Positions 33,056 through 45,133 are shown, numbered from the stretch's first letter. The stretch is DNA of 64,000 bases from Paraspadella gotoi (GCA_051294375.1 CM119264.1:20364248-20428247), one strand, 5' to 3'. Numbers and translations: made by a program. The notes: a model not told the origin generated them from the sequence alone.

Positions 33056-33840
33056 CAGCGATCACACAAAAAATAAGAGTTCTGAGATATCTAATAAGAG
33101 TTTATATTGCTCTGAAAAGAACTAAAAACCCACTGACAACTTTGAGATCTGAAGATACCACGTGGACAGAATTCGATCAGAATCTATCCGAATCAATCTA
33201 AATCACGGGAACCAATCAGAATCAGCTGTACACTGCCTTCGGAAATCTGTAGTTAGGTATAAACAAAAGAGAGAGCCTAAAGATGTCGCTGCGATCGCTA
33301 GAACGGAGGCATTTTTTATGTCAGTAAAAAGAACAAAAGAGCATCGGGAGAAGGTGGAGAAGCTTGGATTTCATCGTAATATAAAAGATAGTTATTTCGT
33401 AACATTACTATTTTATTAAAATATTACTGCAAATATTTTACTATTCTGTTCCCGAGACAATATGAACAAAATATTTTTGTACTAGTTACTCATACCATCT
33501 CACATCTAAATATCCTTATTCGATCGATCATTCAAATAAATTTTTTGTTCTTGAGTGCTCCACTCTATTATGCAGTCCACAGTTGTCGTCGTCCTTAATT
33601 TGACGCAAACAATAATCATTCATAGTATCTTATATCGTCGTCGTCTTCCGAGTCGTCGTCTTCGTCTTCGTCTCCAACGTCATCATCGTCATTTTCTTTC
33701 CAATTTCTTTCGCTGCGTGAGAAGAATGATTTGAGTTGAGTTTGGGTCAGAGAGACGACCTCACTCAAGCTGCGATCCGACTATAACAGCTGATCATTTC
33801 GGCGCCACGAGACGTCGAGTCGCGTTAAGACCGCGACACA
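33056..33840. other. Flank of the split frame; GTC-rich patch
   Basis: From 33220 a further frame (to 33417) includes a Lys/Glu-rich stretch (SVKRTKEHREKVEKLGF); it may belong with the frame interrupted by the hAT-like element, but no domain is recognised. A GTC/TCG trinucleotide patch lies at 33632-33690. Confidence 0.35.
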
Positions 33841-33845
33841 CTTAC

Positions 33846-33902
33846 CTCGGCCACTGTAGGATCTTTGGAGGGCCACACTTTCGATTTGTCCTTGCGGGGC
33901 AT
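33846..33902 (-). CDS. Possible first coding exon, minus strand
   Basis: Reading down the minus strand from an ATG at 33902: MPRKDKSKVWPSKDPTVAE, ending at a consensus donor GAG/GTAAGT (33845 downward), phase 0. The frame is also open upstream to 33947 (reading through LVETATQAAP), so the exon may instead be internal, but no good acceptor is seen and a GC-balanced, CpG-containing stretch to about 34100 looks like a leader or promoter. Short, basic, unrecognised. The next exons would lie at lower coordinates and were not found. Confidence 0.4.
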
Positions 33903-34195
33903 TGGAGCCGCTTGGGTAGCCGTCTCGACGAGATCTCTTTTAAGTTCTTACGGTTGCAGAGTTTTTAAAACTGAAGCAGCCAAGGAAAGCAGCATCGGTC
34001 GCGATCTTCGCAAGGACGCGATTCTCACAATGATACGATCCTCATAGGGACGCTGTCTATCGTCGCCAGATTCGTTGCTAACCCAACTTCTCCCTCTATT
34101 TCCCTGAGAAACCTAGAGGGCGGATTCCAAGGGAGAAAAATCGACATATTTTTTTATCTCTTCCATTTCTTCTTTTTATCCTTTTTTTTTCCTAC

Positions 34196-34200
34196 TTTTT

Positions 34201-34296
<96 letters not shown>

Positions 34297-34297
34297 T
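34196..34297. repeat. (TTTC)n microsatellite
   Basis: About 25 near-perfect TTTC tetranucleotide units. Confidence 0.95.
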
Positions 34298-34626
34298 TAT
34301 TACTTTCTTATTTCTTTTTATTTATTAGCCTCTTTTTATGGTTTCCTCAAAAAAGCATTTGAGTTGGGAAAGGAAAGATTAAGCAGATATCCAAAACCGG
34401 GTCTGCGAGAAGGAATTCGTATTCTGTCATTCGTGTTCTATCGGTCTCTCTATCACGTCTTTCCAGCTTCTGTCTCCCACTCATCTCTTCTCCGTCTCTA
34501 TCTCTTTTTCTATCTCACTCTCTTTCCTCCGTCCTCCATCCTTCTTTTCAACCTCTTCTTCCTTTCTCTCTTCCCCCCCCTCATTTTTTTTCGCATCCAC
34601 TTATGTCTAACTTTTTTTCTTTCTCG

Positions 34627-34870
34627 TGTGGTGGTATATTCACACCACCTCACGTCCATGATCGTTCAGCCAATACCTTTGGCTCAGAGGGGGAACACAC
34701 CATCACAGGCGTTGTGTTCCATCCACAGTCCTAACGACTTCCCTCTGCGTTGGCAAATCGAGACCGTCCTAGGGAAACCCCGCCACTGACTGGACGCTCG
34801 GAAACCCCCAAAGCCAACAGTGAGATGCCCCATCCCAATGGGCATCACAGGCTGCCCGGCTGTTGCCATA
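34627..34870 (+). mobile_element. LTR-like element family C, copy 2
   Basis: Starts TGTGGTGGTATATTCACACC; its hairpin GGTGGT/ACCACC differs from copy 1 (GGCGGT/ACCGCC) by a paired C-to-T and G-to-A change that preserves the stem. It has the inner AGCCAA/TTGGCT hairpin, A box TGGCTCAGAGG, B-box-like TTCCATCC and the TTGCCATA end. Flanking 4-mers (CTCG, CCCC) do not match convincingly, so the copy is old or rearranged. No protein capacity. Confidence 0.65.
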
Positions 34871-35540
34871 CCCCCTTCTTTTTCTTTTTTACATTCCGCT
34901 TTTCCTTCTTATGTGTCTCCTCTAAATTGATACGAGTTATCTGCTGTTCCAGTTCCTAAACGACTTGTACCAAAGTCGCGGAAAAAAATGTTTATTTGAT
35001 GTAAAATAAAAAATATTAACTCGCCGTAAATAATAAAAGTTCTTGAGAGTTTTTCGTCAAAAAATTAAAAAGTGTTTTCCAACTGTAGTACTATCCCTGA
35101 ATAATAGGATTTACACTTAATATCCAATAAAATACATCTTTTCCCTTTGGTTTATGGCGCAACCGGCGCCGATTCCATTTTATTTGACGATGATTTAATG
35201 GCGTCGCTGGCGAAAGAAGAATTTTCCATTTTTACTACTTCATCACCTCCTCTTCCTCCTCATTCCTCTCCGCTTCACCACATCCTTTTCCGCCACATAC
35301 TGGACACGGGCGACATGAATTTTTCAATGAGATTTTAAAACGAAAATTTTGATTGTAAAACTCGTCAGCGAAAGAAACGGCCCGAGACTTAAATTAGCAA
35401 AACATGGCGCGAAGTGGTGGATACAGTTTCCATCGTTCTGCAACCAAGGAATTCTCTTCGTACTTCTAATTTAAAGCTCCATAACAGTTAATCTCAGTTA
35501 AAACTTCATTAGTCAACCATCGAGCCTCGTTTTTCATTCG
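34871..35540. other. Intergenic sequence
   Basis: An open frame at 35147-35335 has a reasonable start (ATGGCGCAACCGG in another frame at 35154) but no domain or splice support. Nothing else is recognised. Confidence 0.35.
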
Positions 35541-35547
35541 CAACTCA

Positions 35548-35722
35548 TTAATCTCTTCCGGACAGGTGTTGTCGTCGTCTTTGTAGTTGTTGTCGACGTC
35601 GAGTTTTCGTGAAGACGCCGTCTTTGCCGGTTTCGCTCAAAGTCCCCGGAGGACGAGACAATCGTCGCGAAAAGTCAGGGTCACCCGTCACCCGTCCCAG
35701 AGTTTCTTTGATTATCAAGGCT
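35548..35722 (-). CDS. Possible terminal exon, Arg-rich, minus strand
   Basis: A strong minus-strand acceptor (GATCTTTTTTTTCTTTCCAG, ending at 35723) opens a frame that runs to TAA (35550-35548). It encodes ETLGRVTGDPDFSRRLSRPP, then GTLSETGKDGVFTKTRRRQQ and an Arg/Gln-rich tail. The last part is translated from a GTC/TTG-type repeat, which argues for caution. GC content is raised. No family recognised. If terminal, it ends a gene lying to the right; it may also be non-coding. Confidence 0.3.
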
Positions 35723-35820
35723 CTGGAAAGAAAAAAAAGATCTCCCATGTAATTTGTATTCCATTGGTAATGGTCTTGTACAAACCGCCGAACTAGGAAA
35801 AAATACAACGTACCGCAAGA

Positions 35821-35985
<165 letters not shown>

Positions 35986-36354
35986 GATCCCGCCTACATT
36001 TCCAGGCCCCAGTTCCCCAGTTATGGGTTTTGATTCTGTTTTGCCCAAAAATTTGTCGGAGGGATGTGAATAGAAGGGGACGGACGGATTCGAAATAGCA
36101 ATGGAAAAAATGAGAGAGGGAAGAAATTGGGATGTCACATCCAAAAGAGTAACAAGGAAGACATGGAATTATAGTTATGTTGTAAAGATCACAGTTTATG
36201 ACGTAGGTACTGGATAGTATGGCGTAGGTACTGGATAGTATGGCGTAGTAAAATTCCTAAATTTAACTTTAATTAAAATTCTAAAAGAGAGGAACGAACA
36301 ACATTATACTTATGAACATTTATGTAATAAAAAAATTTATAATAAATTGTACAA

Positions 36355-36900
36355 TTTACGCAGTAGGGCCATATTTATACTAGTACTAAACCAATATATG
36401 TTAAAATTTCAAAACAGTTTTTTCTAATATTTTTTTTGCAGATTTGGATTCGTCATAAAAAGTTGATAAAAAGAAATATAACTCTTTTTGAAAAATTCCT
36501 TCATTAAGTAGGTCAAAAATTAGTAAAAGCTGTATTTTAAGCTGAAATTAACTTTTTATATATTAAATATAGTTTTTTGAATTTTTAACCCACTTAATGA
36601 AAGAATTTTTAAAAATGATTTATATTTTCTTATGTCAACTTTTGACGAGGAATTCAAATCTGCAATCAAAATTAAGAAAAGCCTATTTTGAAATTTTTCG
36701 AGTTTATAAGGATAGTACTTTAGAGAAAGACAAAGTTTATTTGTTTATAAGGATATAAGAATATAAGGATAGTACTATATATAAAAAATATAAAATTAAA
36801 AAACATAAAATTAATTTTTTTTACAAATTAATGTTCTCTGATGGTATGTTGTTCATAATTAACTTTTATAATTTTCGTATGAAACTTTCACTACGCCTTA
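36355..36900. mobile_element. Foldback family F3, uninterrupted copy
   Basis: Starts TTACGCAGTAGGGCCATA, passes GATTTGGATTCGTCATAAAA, then the inverted pair TTAAGTAGGTCAAAAATTAG and ACCCACTTAATGAAAGAATT, and its complementary outer arm TCAACTTTTGACGAGGAATT. It ends ACTTTCACTACGCCTTA. At 36611-36621 it has AAAAATGATTT once, the same site that is split by an insertion in the copy at 39.83 kb. Confidence 0.75.
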
Positions 36901-37184
36901 CTGGATAGGGATTAAACACGAGTATCTAGTGGCCATGAGCTAACGAATTTACTATATGAGTCACTGGGTCGCCACGAAGGGAACGACATCCATAGGCGGA
37001 ATTAAGCTCACAATTCCCGCCGCATGAAGACATTTTTTTTCGCTGTGAGAAATAGGGCTAAGGACGAAAATAAAACGGAACAAATCCTGGTTTTATGTGA
37101 AATCGTAGGATTTTTCTCTCTTCCTAACAACCTTCATGAAATGTGGGCCTTGTTTCAGATTCCCTTTTTTTTCAAAATCCAACG

Positions 37185-37300
37185 ATCCGTTCAGGGCGCG
37201 TCGCGGAACGAGCCCACGTGCGCACGTGCGCGGTAAGCATGCGACCAGCGTCTCGTTTAGCGCGTGCAATAGAACCACGCGTTAAGCTCGAACGGTCTTT
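37185..37300. promoter_or_regulatory. CpG-dense island with E-box palindromes
   Basis: CACGTGCGCACGTGCGCGG (37216-37234) contains two CACGTG/GCACGTGC elements, followed by GCATGC and several CGCG dinucleotides in otherwise AT-rich DNA. It may be a small promoter; no transcript can be assigned. Confidence 0.3.
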
Positions 37301-37404
37301 TTAAACTTTTTAAAATTTTTAATTTTATTTTTTCACCTTTTTGCTAGTTTTAAAAATTTTAACAGCAATTCCCGGAGAATGATCAAAAATCAACTAGTTT
37401 TGTT

Positions 37405-38374
37405 GAAATTGTACATGGTGACAATTTTACAAGCGCCGGTAGAAATATGCTGTCATTTGCAAACCAGTGGTTATTTCATTGATTTTAAAAATTAGTTGAG
37501 TAGAAAATACTAAAACTATTTATGTATTAAAATTTTATATTGATCAGTTAAGATATGCCTTTACAATGAGTGGAGAAAGTTGGCTTGTCAAATCGGGTTT
37601 CATTTTCCAACTCGCTGTTTTTAAATTTTTTTTTTTGAAACTTTTAGCACTTTTTTAAACAAAGTACTTATTAAAATATTAACAATATTAATATCCTCAG
37701 AAAGCCATTAAAAATATGAAGAGATTGATATACTTACGAGAGCTCTAACATAAAAAGTAAGCTGCCCAGCCTTGGTTCAAGTAAGAGTGTCAAAAGTGAT
37801 TTATTTTAAATTTTAAATCTTTTTTTAAAATATATGACCTGTTTAAATTATTATAATAAAAAATATTATTATTTATATAAGTATCATGAAAGAGGCTGAG
37901 AAAAAAAGATTTAAGATATCCAATCACAATTTGATAAAAAATTATAAATTTACTCTCCAGCTATTTATTTTTAAAAAGACGTCTCGTTTTTGAATATCCT
38001 AATTAAATTAAAGCTGGGCCAGTTAAATTTTTACTACAGTATTCGTAAGTATATAATTCTCTTCATATTTTTAAGGGCTTTCTGAGGATATTAATATTGT
38101 TAATATTTTAATAAATACTTTGTTTAAAAAAGTGCTAAACGTTCCTCAAAAAAATTGAATTTAAAAACAGTGAGATGGAAAATGAAACCCGATTTGACAA
38201 GCCAACTTTCTTCACTCATTGTCAAGGCATATCTTAACTGATCAATATAAAATTTTAACACATAAATAATTTTAGTATTTTCTACTCAACTAAATTTTAA
38301 AATCAATGAAATAACCACAGGTTTGAAAATGACAGCGTATTTCTACCGGCGCTTGTAAAATTGTCACCATGTAT
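37405..38374. mobile_element. Foldback element F4 (~970 bp palindrome)
   Basis: The left arm (37405-37700) and right arm (38080-38374) are close inverted copies: TACATGGTGACAATTTTACA against its complement at the right end, and GGCTTGTCAAATCGGGTTTC against its complement near 38190. The centre (about 37740-38050) is diverged. No coding frame. Arm differences are few, so it is moderately young. Confidence 0.8.
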
Positions 38375-39259
38375 GTGACAGTATGTTAATATAAGTCTTT
38401 TCGGCTTTGCGGGAAAGACGTTTACTACAACTGACAGCATTTACAATAGGAATCTGAGCGACTTAAGCAAAAGACAATAATTATCGGTAATAAAAAGGCA
38501 GTGGCAACGCCGAAAGAGATAAAAAGAGAGATGTAAAAACTAAAACTAAGACAAAGAAAAATCCGCAGCGATGATGGCGACAGATATTTCAAATAAAAAA
38601 AACGTCTTCAAAGTCAATCCTTGCTGCCAAAAATTGCATTGAAATCGCTCTAAAAATAGAAGAAAAAACATTTTTCGGCTACTTTTCCCTTTTTCCTTTC
38701 GACAAATAAGTAAAGTGTATTCGACATATTAGACATATTTCCGATCGATTCTTTCCACCTTTCCTGATTATTTTCCTTTATCTTGTCTTATAGCTTTTAT
38801 GGAAAAATAAATTCGGGTGACATTTCCATTTTATAATTTTTCCTTCGCCTCTCCTTCCGTAATAATCACGGATTTTATGATTATTTCGTTTTTATTTTAT
38901 TTCTTTGTTTTCAGTTTCATTGCCATTTCCAGTTTCCTCCGATACTCGTCCGAATATTGTGGTTTCACTCCAGTTTTTCTCCCTCAATAGTGTATGTTCA
39001 TAATTTGTATTTTTTATAATTGTTATATTTTGCAAACTTTTCCTTACGGTATGTTTTTATATTTTAAAGGTTTTTCGTCTCTTTCGTGTACATCCCTCTT
39101 CGTTTTTATCCGGTCTCGCGGCATAAACATATACAATATCCCACGGCATGACAGCGGGTGTTTCTAATAAAAACATAAATATGAGTGTTATGGGGAACCA
39201 CTCCTTACTCTGTTTTTGTGTAAAACATTTTTTTAATTCAATTCAAAGTTCGTTTTTTT
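38375..39259. other. Intergenic sequence
   Basis: No gene or repeat recognised. Confidence 0.4.
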
Positions 39260-39272
39260 TAATCGATTTACT

Positions 39273-39292
39273 GATTTGGAAAACTTTTACCC

Positions 39293-39333
<41 letters not shown>

Positions 39334-39451
39334 TATGCACAAATTTTAAACCATTCTGTCAAAACGCTGATGAAGACTTGTAAAACAAGTCGAAACATGT
39401 CTGTTCAACTATAAATAAAATTCGTTGCAAACAAAAACTTTGTCAATTCTC
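39273..39451 (+). mobile_element. Short hammerhead-bearing insertion with 13-bp target duplication
   Basis: Flanked by TAATCGATTTACT at 39260-39272 and 39452-39464. The ~180-bp insert carries a (CT)n tract and, near its 3' end, a hammerhead motif. It is a short single-arm relative of the foldback at 40090. Long, variable target duplications and hammerheads in the terminal repeats are features of Penelope-like retroelements; no reverse transcriptase is present, so it is non-autonomous or 5'-truncated. Confidence 0.7.
39358..39412 (+). ncRNA. Hammerhead ribozyme, type I-like
   Basis: CTGATGA (39367-39373), one extra A, a perfect 7-bp stem II GACTTGT/ACAAGTC with loop AAA, GAAA (39392-39395), then ACATGT and C: minimal stem III (A-U, C-G) with a two-base loop and predicted cleavage after C39401 (GUC). 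Stem I pairs AACG (39363-39366) with TGTT (39402-39405), including one G-U. The very short stem III and the palindrome ACATGT suggest action as a dimer, as in Penelope-type hammerheads. The extra A after the first core box is seen in all copies. Confidence 0.7.
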
Positions 39452-40164
39452 TAATCGATTTACTATAAGTTATCATTAAAACTGTAAAAAAATTGTAGTT
39501 CGACGTAATTTAAGTAATATTTATTTCCATTGAAAAGAGCAATGAGAATTCTTGCTGCTCATAAAGGCTGTAAAAGTCTACAACTTAGAGTAATGAGGAA
39601 GCCCATCTCGTTAACTGTATAACGACTCCGTCATTACTCCGCGTCAAAGGTCGAACATGGGCAAACTGCTTGACGATATTTAGTTAGGCAGCCGATGACT
39701 TTCTTAAGATCTTATAAGAGTCGATTGTCAACTCGCCCTTCGTGACATTATTATTCTCAACATTGGATATTATGGATCAACGATAAAATTCAATATTAAA
39801 AAAAATTATATTAATTTTACAATTTATGCAGTAGGCCACATTTATACTAGTACTAAACCAATAAATGTTAAAATTTCAAAACAGTTTTTTCTAATATTTT
39901 TTTTCAGATTTGGATTCGTCATAAAAAGTTGATAAAAAGAAATATAACTCTTTTTGAAAAATTCTTTCTTTAAGTGGGTCAAAAACTAGAAAAAAACTAT
40001 ATTTTAAACTAAAAATTTTCTTTTTATATTTTAAATATAGTTTTTTTAATTTTTATCCCACTTAATGAAAGAATTTTTAAAAATGATTTTGTGGTATAAT
40101 CCTTTTTTTTCGTTGTGTAATAATTAGAAGATTTGAAATGAATTTTCAACAACGATTTTATTTT

Positions 40165-40220
40165 AATAAAAAACGGACATGTTTCGGCTTAACTACAAGC
40201 CTTCATCAGCATTAAAAAAG
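40165..40220 (-). ncRNA. Hammerhead ribozyme, left arm
   Basis: Minus-strand copy of the motif at 40782-40832: CTGATGA is 40209-40203, stem II GGCTT/AAGCC, GAAAC at 40185-40181, predicted cleavage after the C complementary to 40176. Core and stem II are identical to the right-arm copy. Confidence 0.65.
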
Positions 40221-40636
40221 TTAGTGAATTTGAAACAAATTATGTGCATAAAGAAAGAGTGAGAGAGAGAGAGAGAGAGAGAGTGGGCAAAGTTTCCAAC
40301 ACAGAGTTGAGAAAGGACAGTGGTCAATTGTGAGGACAGATTAAGGTGAAACAAATAGAGCCAGTTTGTGAAAAGAAAAAGCTTTTCATGCCTTTCATTT
40401 GCACAAGCCAACAGGGGCCAGCTCACTTTGAGCTCTATCTTAACTCTTATACTTCACTATAATAATAATTGCTTAACTATCCCTCACCTCTATTTCCTTC
40501 ACATTTCAAATTTTACAATTTCATCTTCACTAACTTATTTATTCACAGTAGTTAATTGTTAACACTATTCATTAAGTTTTAAACAATATTTATCTTTGTT
40601 GTACATTGCACATTGCACAATGTATTATTTTTCAAG

Positions 40637-40690
<54 letters not shown>

Positions 40691-40781
40691 TTCAATTTCT
40701 TTTCACAAACTGGCTCTATTTGTTTCTCTCTCTCTCTCACTCTTTCTTTATGCACATGATTTGTTTCAAATTCACTAACTT

Positions 40782-40840
40782 TTTTAATGCTGATGAAGGC
40801 TTGTAGTTAAGCCGAAACATGTCCGTTTTTTATTAAAAGA
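40782..40840 (+). ncRNA. Hammerhead ribozyme, right arm
   Basis: CTGATGA (40790-40796), extra A, stem II GGCTT (40798-40802) / AAGCC (40809-40813) with loop GTAGTT, GAAA (40814-40817), ACATGT, then C40823 as predicted cleavage base. Stem I pairs AATG (40786-40789) with CGTT (40824-40827), and beyond an internal loop CTTTT can pair with AAAAG, giving the bipartite stem I expected of natural type I hammerheads. Stem III is minimal. Confidence 0.7.
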
Positions 40841-41449
40841 AAATCGTTGTTGAAAATTCATTTCAAACTCTTCTAAAAATGATTTATATTTTCTTTTATC
40901 AACTTTTGACGAGGAATTCAAATCTGCAATCAAAATTAAGAAAAGACTATTTTGAAATTTTTCGATTTTATAAGGATAGTATTATATATAAATATAGCCT
41001 ACTGCGAAAATTAAAAAACATAAAATTATTTTTTTTTACAAATTAATGTTCATTGATAGTATGTTGTTCATAACTGACTTTTTGTATGTAACTTTCACCA
41101 CGCCTTATTGTATATACATACAAGGAAGACATGCAGATTGCGTGAGCTTCCATTATTATTCGTATATATTTTTCAATTTCCTCTAATGATGAATGATATT
41201 AAATTAATGATATTAAAAAATATTAACTCGTCGTAAATAATAAAAAAAAATTAATACGGCTCCATTTTTATTCTATTCTTCTTTGATCGTTTTTACGTCT
41301 TCATCTCATTATTTTTCAATCTTCACAATTCCTCCGGGGCTTTCTTGTCTTGTATTTGATTGCTAAGACTTTTTTTTCGAGCTTGGTTGATAATATATTT
41401 CATATATCGTGACAAAACAATCAAACGATTTCGACTTAATCGAAAAAAC

Positions 41450-42335
<886 letters not shown>

Positions 42336-42344
42336 TTAATTGTG

Positions 42345-42489
42345 GAAGGCAACATTCCGAGCGGGAAGAACGGGGAGGAAAATCAGCGTAGGGAGGAGAG
42401 AGAAAGAGGAAGAGCAGAGAGAGGAGAGAGAGAGAGAGATGAGAGAGAGGGAAGAGAGAGAGAGGGAGAGAGTAGAGAGAGGGAGAGAG

Positions 42490-42521
<32 letters not shown>

Positions 42522-43070
42522 AAGAAACGATGTCGATGGAGACGCGAACGAATGAGAAATTAAAGCAGATGGAATTGGTCGTCGAGAAAAATATCGGAAC
42601 GAGAGTCGTGAAGAATGGAAATGGAAGATGAGAGTCCCGAGACGAAGAGAGAGATGGAGGATGAGGAGTCAGAGACGATAAGAGAGATGGAAGATGAGAG
42701 TCCGAGACCAGGAAAGAGAGAGGAAAAATGAATGACGACGACGAAAAGATAGTAGATAGAAAGGAAGAAAAACAGATGAGGAAAGTGGCGATATCAAAAT
42801 AGGTGGGAATCACTAACATTTGAAAACAGATTGTTGAATGAGGAGGGGCGGGCGAGAAAGAATGTAAATATAGGTATACGGGAAAAAAAATTACGCGTAG
42901 AATGAGACGGGAAAGTGCTGAGAGAAACAGCGACCGAATGAAAAGAGAAGAGTCAAGAGTGAAATTGTGAAAAGAAAACGCGAAGACGAAGAGACGAAAG
43001 ACCACCGGGCGAGGAAGAGAAAAAGTAGACGCAACTCAAGCGTGCGCGTCGGAGAGAGAGACAGGAGAGA

Positions 43071-43146
<76 letters not shown>

Positions 43147-45084
43147 GAGAGAGAAGAGAGAGAGAGAGAGTATGACGAAAACATGAACTGGTAAGCGCCG
43201 GGAGACGTAAAAGGAGAAAAAGAAAGATCGAGCGGCTGAGAGTGAAGGCGAACGTCCCTCGTCGCTTTAGTTCTTGCCGTAATTAATTGATTAATAATGA
43301 ATTAAAAGAGCTCACCTAGCGAAAAAACGTCCGGTGGGGTGGAAAAAATGATAAAATTTAGGCCTCAGGATGCTGTGGCGCGGCCGTCTGCGCAATATAA
43401 GTGTAAGTATAAGCATAACATCCATGGTTTATTATATCACATCGATCTCTCGACGAGAAAGTGGCGCTAGAACAATGTAAGATGGTCAGTCTTTTCTGGA
43501 CAGAGCAGAAAGCGATAAACGGAAGGAAGGGAATAATAGGTGAAAAGAAGGAGGGAATAATTAGAAGATGCAGATGGGATTGTTATGCTAATTCTTGGCA
43601 CCTAGGCCTAGGATTCACCCGGCGTTTTTTTTCCTTTTTCGGCTATGTGAAGATGCGTGCTCTTTTAAAAAAAAAAAAAAAATTCATTTAATTAATCATT
43701 AATTACGGGCAAGAAAATAAGCGAGAGTACGAACGAGGGACACGGCGGTCGTATGTCAGCTTCTCACTAACCACCTCACTCTCAGTCGCCGCTCGATCGT
43801 TTCTTTTTTCCTTCTACCTTCTCCAGGGAGACCTTCACGCTTTTTTATTTTAACGAGGTCTCCCGGCGTTTAAACCCAGTTCATGTTTTTTTCTTTCCTT
43901 TCTTTCGTCATAACTCCACTCACGTCCCTTCCCTCCTTCTCTCTCCCGCCTCTCTCTCCTCATCGGTCCTNNNNNNNNNNNNNNNNNNNNNNNNNTTTTA
44001 CATAAGCCACGGTTTTATCTTTTTTCTGTTCTCTTTTTTACTCCGCAGTTTAACTGAAATCAACCCCAGCAACCTTCGTACAACCTGCTCCTCTCCTTGT
44101 AATGCTTCTGCTTTACGTCCGCTCCTACGTACACTACTTCGTCTCTGTTTTCCGCTCCATCTCTCAGCCTGACTCTCGCTCCACACGCCATCCATCATCG
44201 CGGCTCAATTCCCCTTTTCATTTCTTCCTTTCTTTNNNNNNNNNNNNNNNNNNNNNNNNNAGGACCGATGAGGAGAGAGAGGCGGGAGAGAGAAGGAGGG
44301 AAGGGACGTGAGTGGAGTTATGACGAAAGAAAGGAAAGAAAAAAACATGAACTGGGTTTAAACGCCGGGAGACCTCGTTAAAATAAAAAAGCGTGAAGGT
44401 CTCCCTGGAGAAGGTAGAAGGAAAAAAGAAACGATCGAGCGGCGACTGAGAGTGAGGTGGTTAGTGAGAAGCTGACATACGACCGCCGTGTCCCTCGTTC
44501 GTACTCTCGCTTATTTTCTTGCCCGTAATTAATGATTAATTAAATGAATTTTTTTTTTTTTTTTAAAAGAGCACGCATCTTCACATAGCCGAAAAAGGAA
44601 AAAAAACGCCGGGTGAATCCTAGGCCTAGGTGCCAAGAATTAGCATAACAATCCCATCTGCATCTTCTAATTATTCCCTCCTTCTTTTCACCTATTATTC
44701 CCTTCCTTCCGTTTATCGCTTTCTGCTCTGTCCAGAAAAGACTGACCATCTTACATTGTTCTAGCGCCACTTTCTCGTCGAGAGATCGATGTGATATAAT
44801 AAACCATGGATGTTATGCTTATACTTACACTTATATTGCGCAGACGGCCGCGCCACAGCATCCTGAGGCCTAAATTTTATCATTTTTTCCACCCCACCGG
44901 ACGTTTTTTCGCTAGGTGAGCTCTTTTAATTCATTATTAATCAATTAATTACGGCAAGAACTAAAGCGACGAGGGACGTTCGCGCTTCACTCTCAGCCGC
45001 TCGATCTTTCTTTTTCTCCTTTTACGTCTCCCGGCGTTACCAGTTCATGTTTTCGTCATATCTCTCTCTCTCTCTTCTCTCTCT

Positions 45085-45133
<49 letters not shown>

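Larger units (their letters stand above)
30793..33214 (+). pseudogene. Open frame split by the hAT-like insertion
   Basis: If the insertion 30933-33047 and one copy of its 8-bp duplication are ignored, one reading frame runs without stop from about 30793 to a TAA near 33212. On the left it includes VSEANINQKRIASLIEKSTK, on the right AITQKIRVLRYLIRVYIAL and then KRTKNPLTTLRSEDTTWTEF. It is about 93 codons long in AT-rich DNA. That exact continuity across a target site suggests the element landed in a coding sequence, host or transposon. No family recognised. Nothing shows it is expressed. Confidence 0.3.
40090..40874. mobile_element. Non-autonomous Penelope-like foldback with two hammerheads
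   Basis: The insertion is defined by the duplication AAAAATGATTT (40079-40089, 40875-40885) and by the empty paralogous site at 36611-36621. Inverted arms (about 40128-40275 and 40725-40874) carry AACGATTTTATTTTAATAAA-like ends, one hammerhead each, and (AG)n/(CT)n tracts. The left end has a further unpaired ~38-bp tail (GTGGTATAATCCTTTTTTTT). The centre (40300-40640) has no protein frame. Inverted terminal repeats with a one-sided tail and variable-length duplications are typical of Penelope-like elements. Confidence 0.75.
39825..41113. mobile_element. Foldback family F3, interrupted copy
   Basis: Matches the copy at 36355 from ATTTATGCAGTAGGCCACAT to the end CACCACGCCTTA, with inverted ends GCAGTAGGC/GCCTACTGC (39837 and 41006). 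It is interrupted at AAAAATGATTT by the 785-bp hammerhead-bearing insertion 40090-40874. Apart from the insertion the two copies are colinear. Confidence 0.8.

Noticed and set aside
43461-43691. 76-codon frame repeated identically at 44540-44770 on the other strand
   Set aside because: The duplication comes from the palindrome; the peptide has no domain and ends in a Lys homopolymer run.
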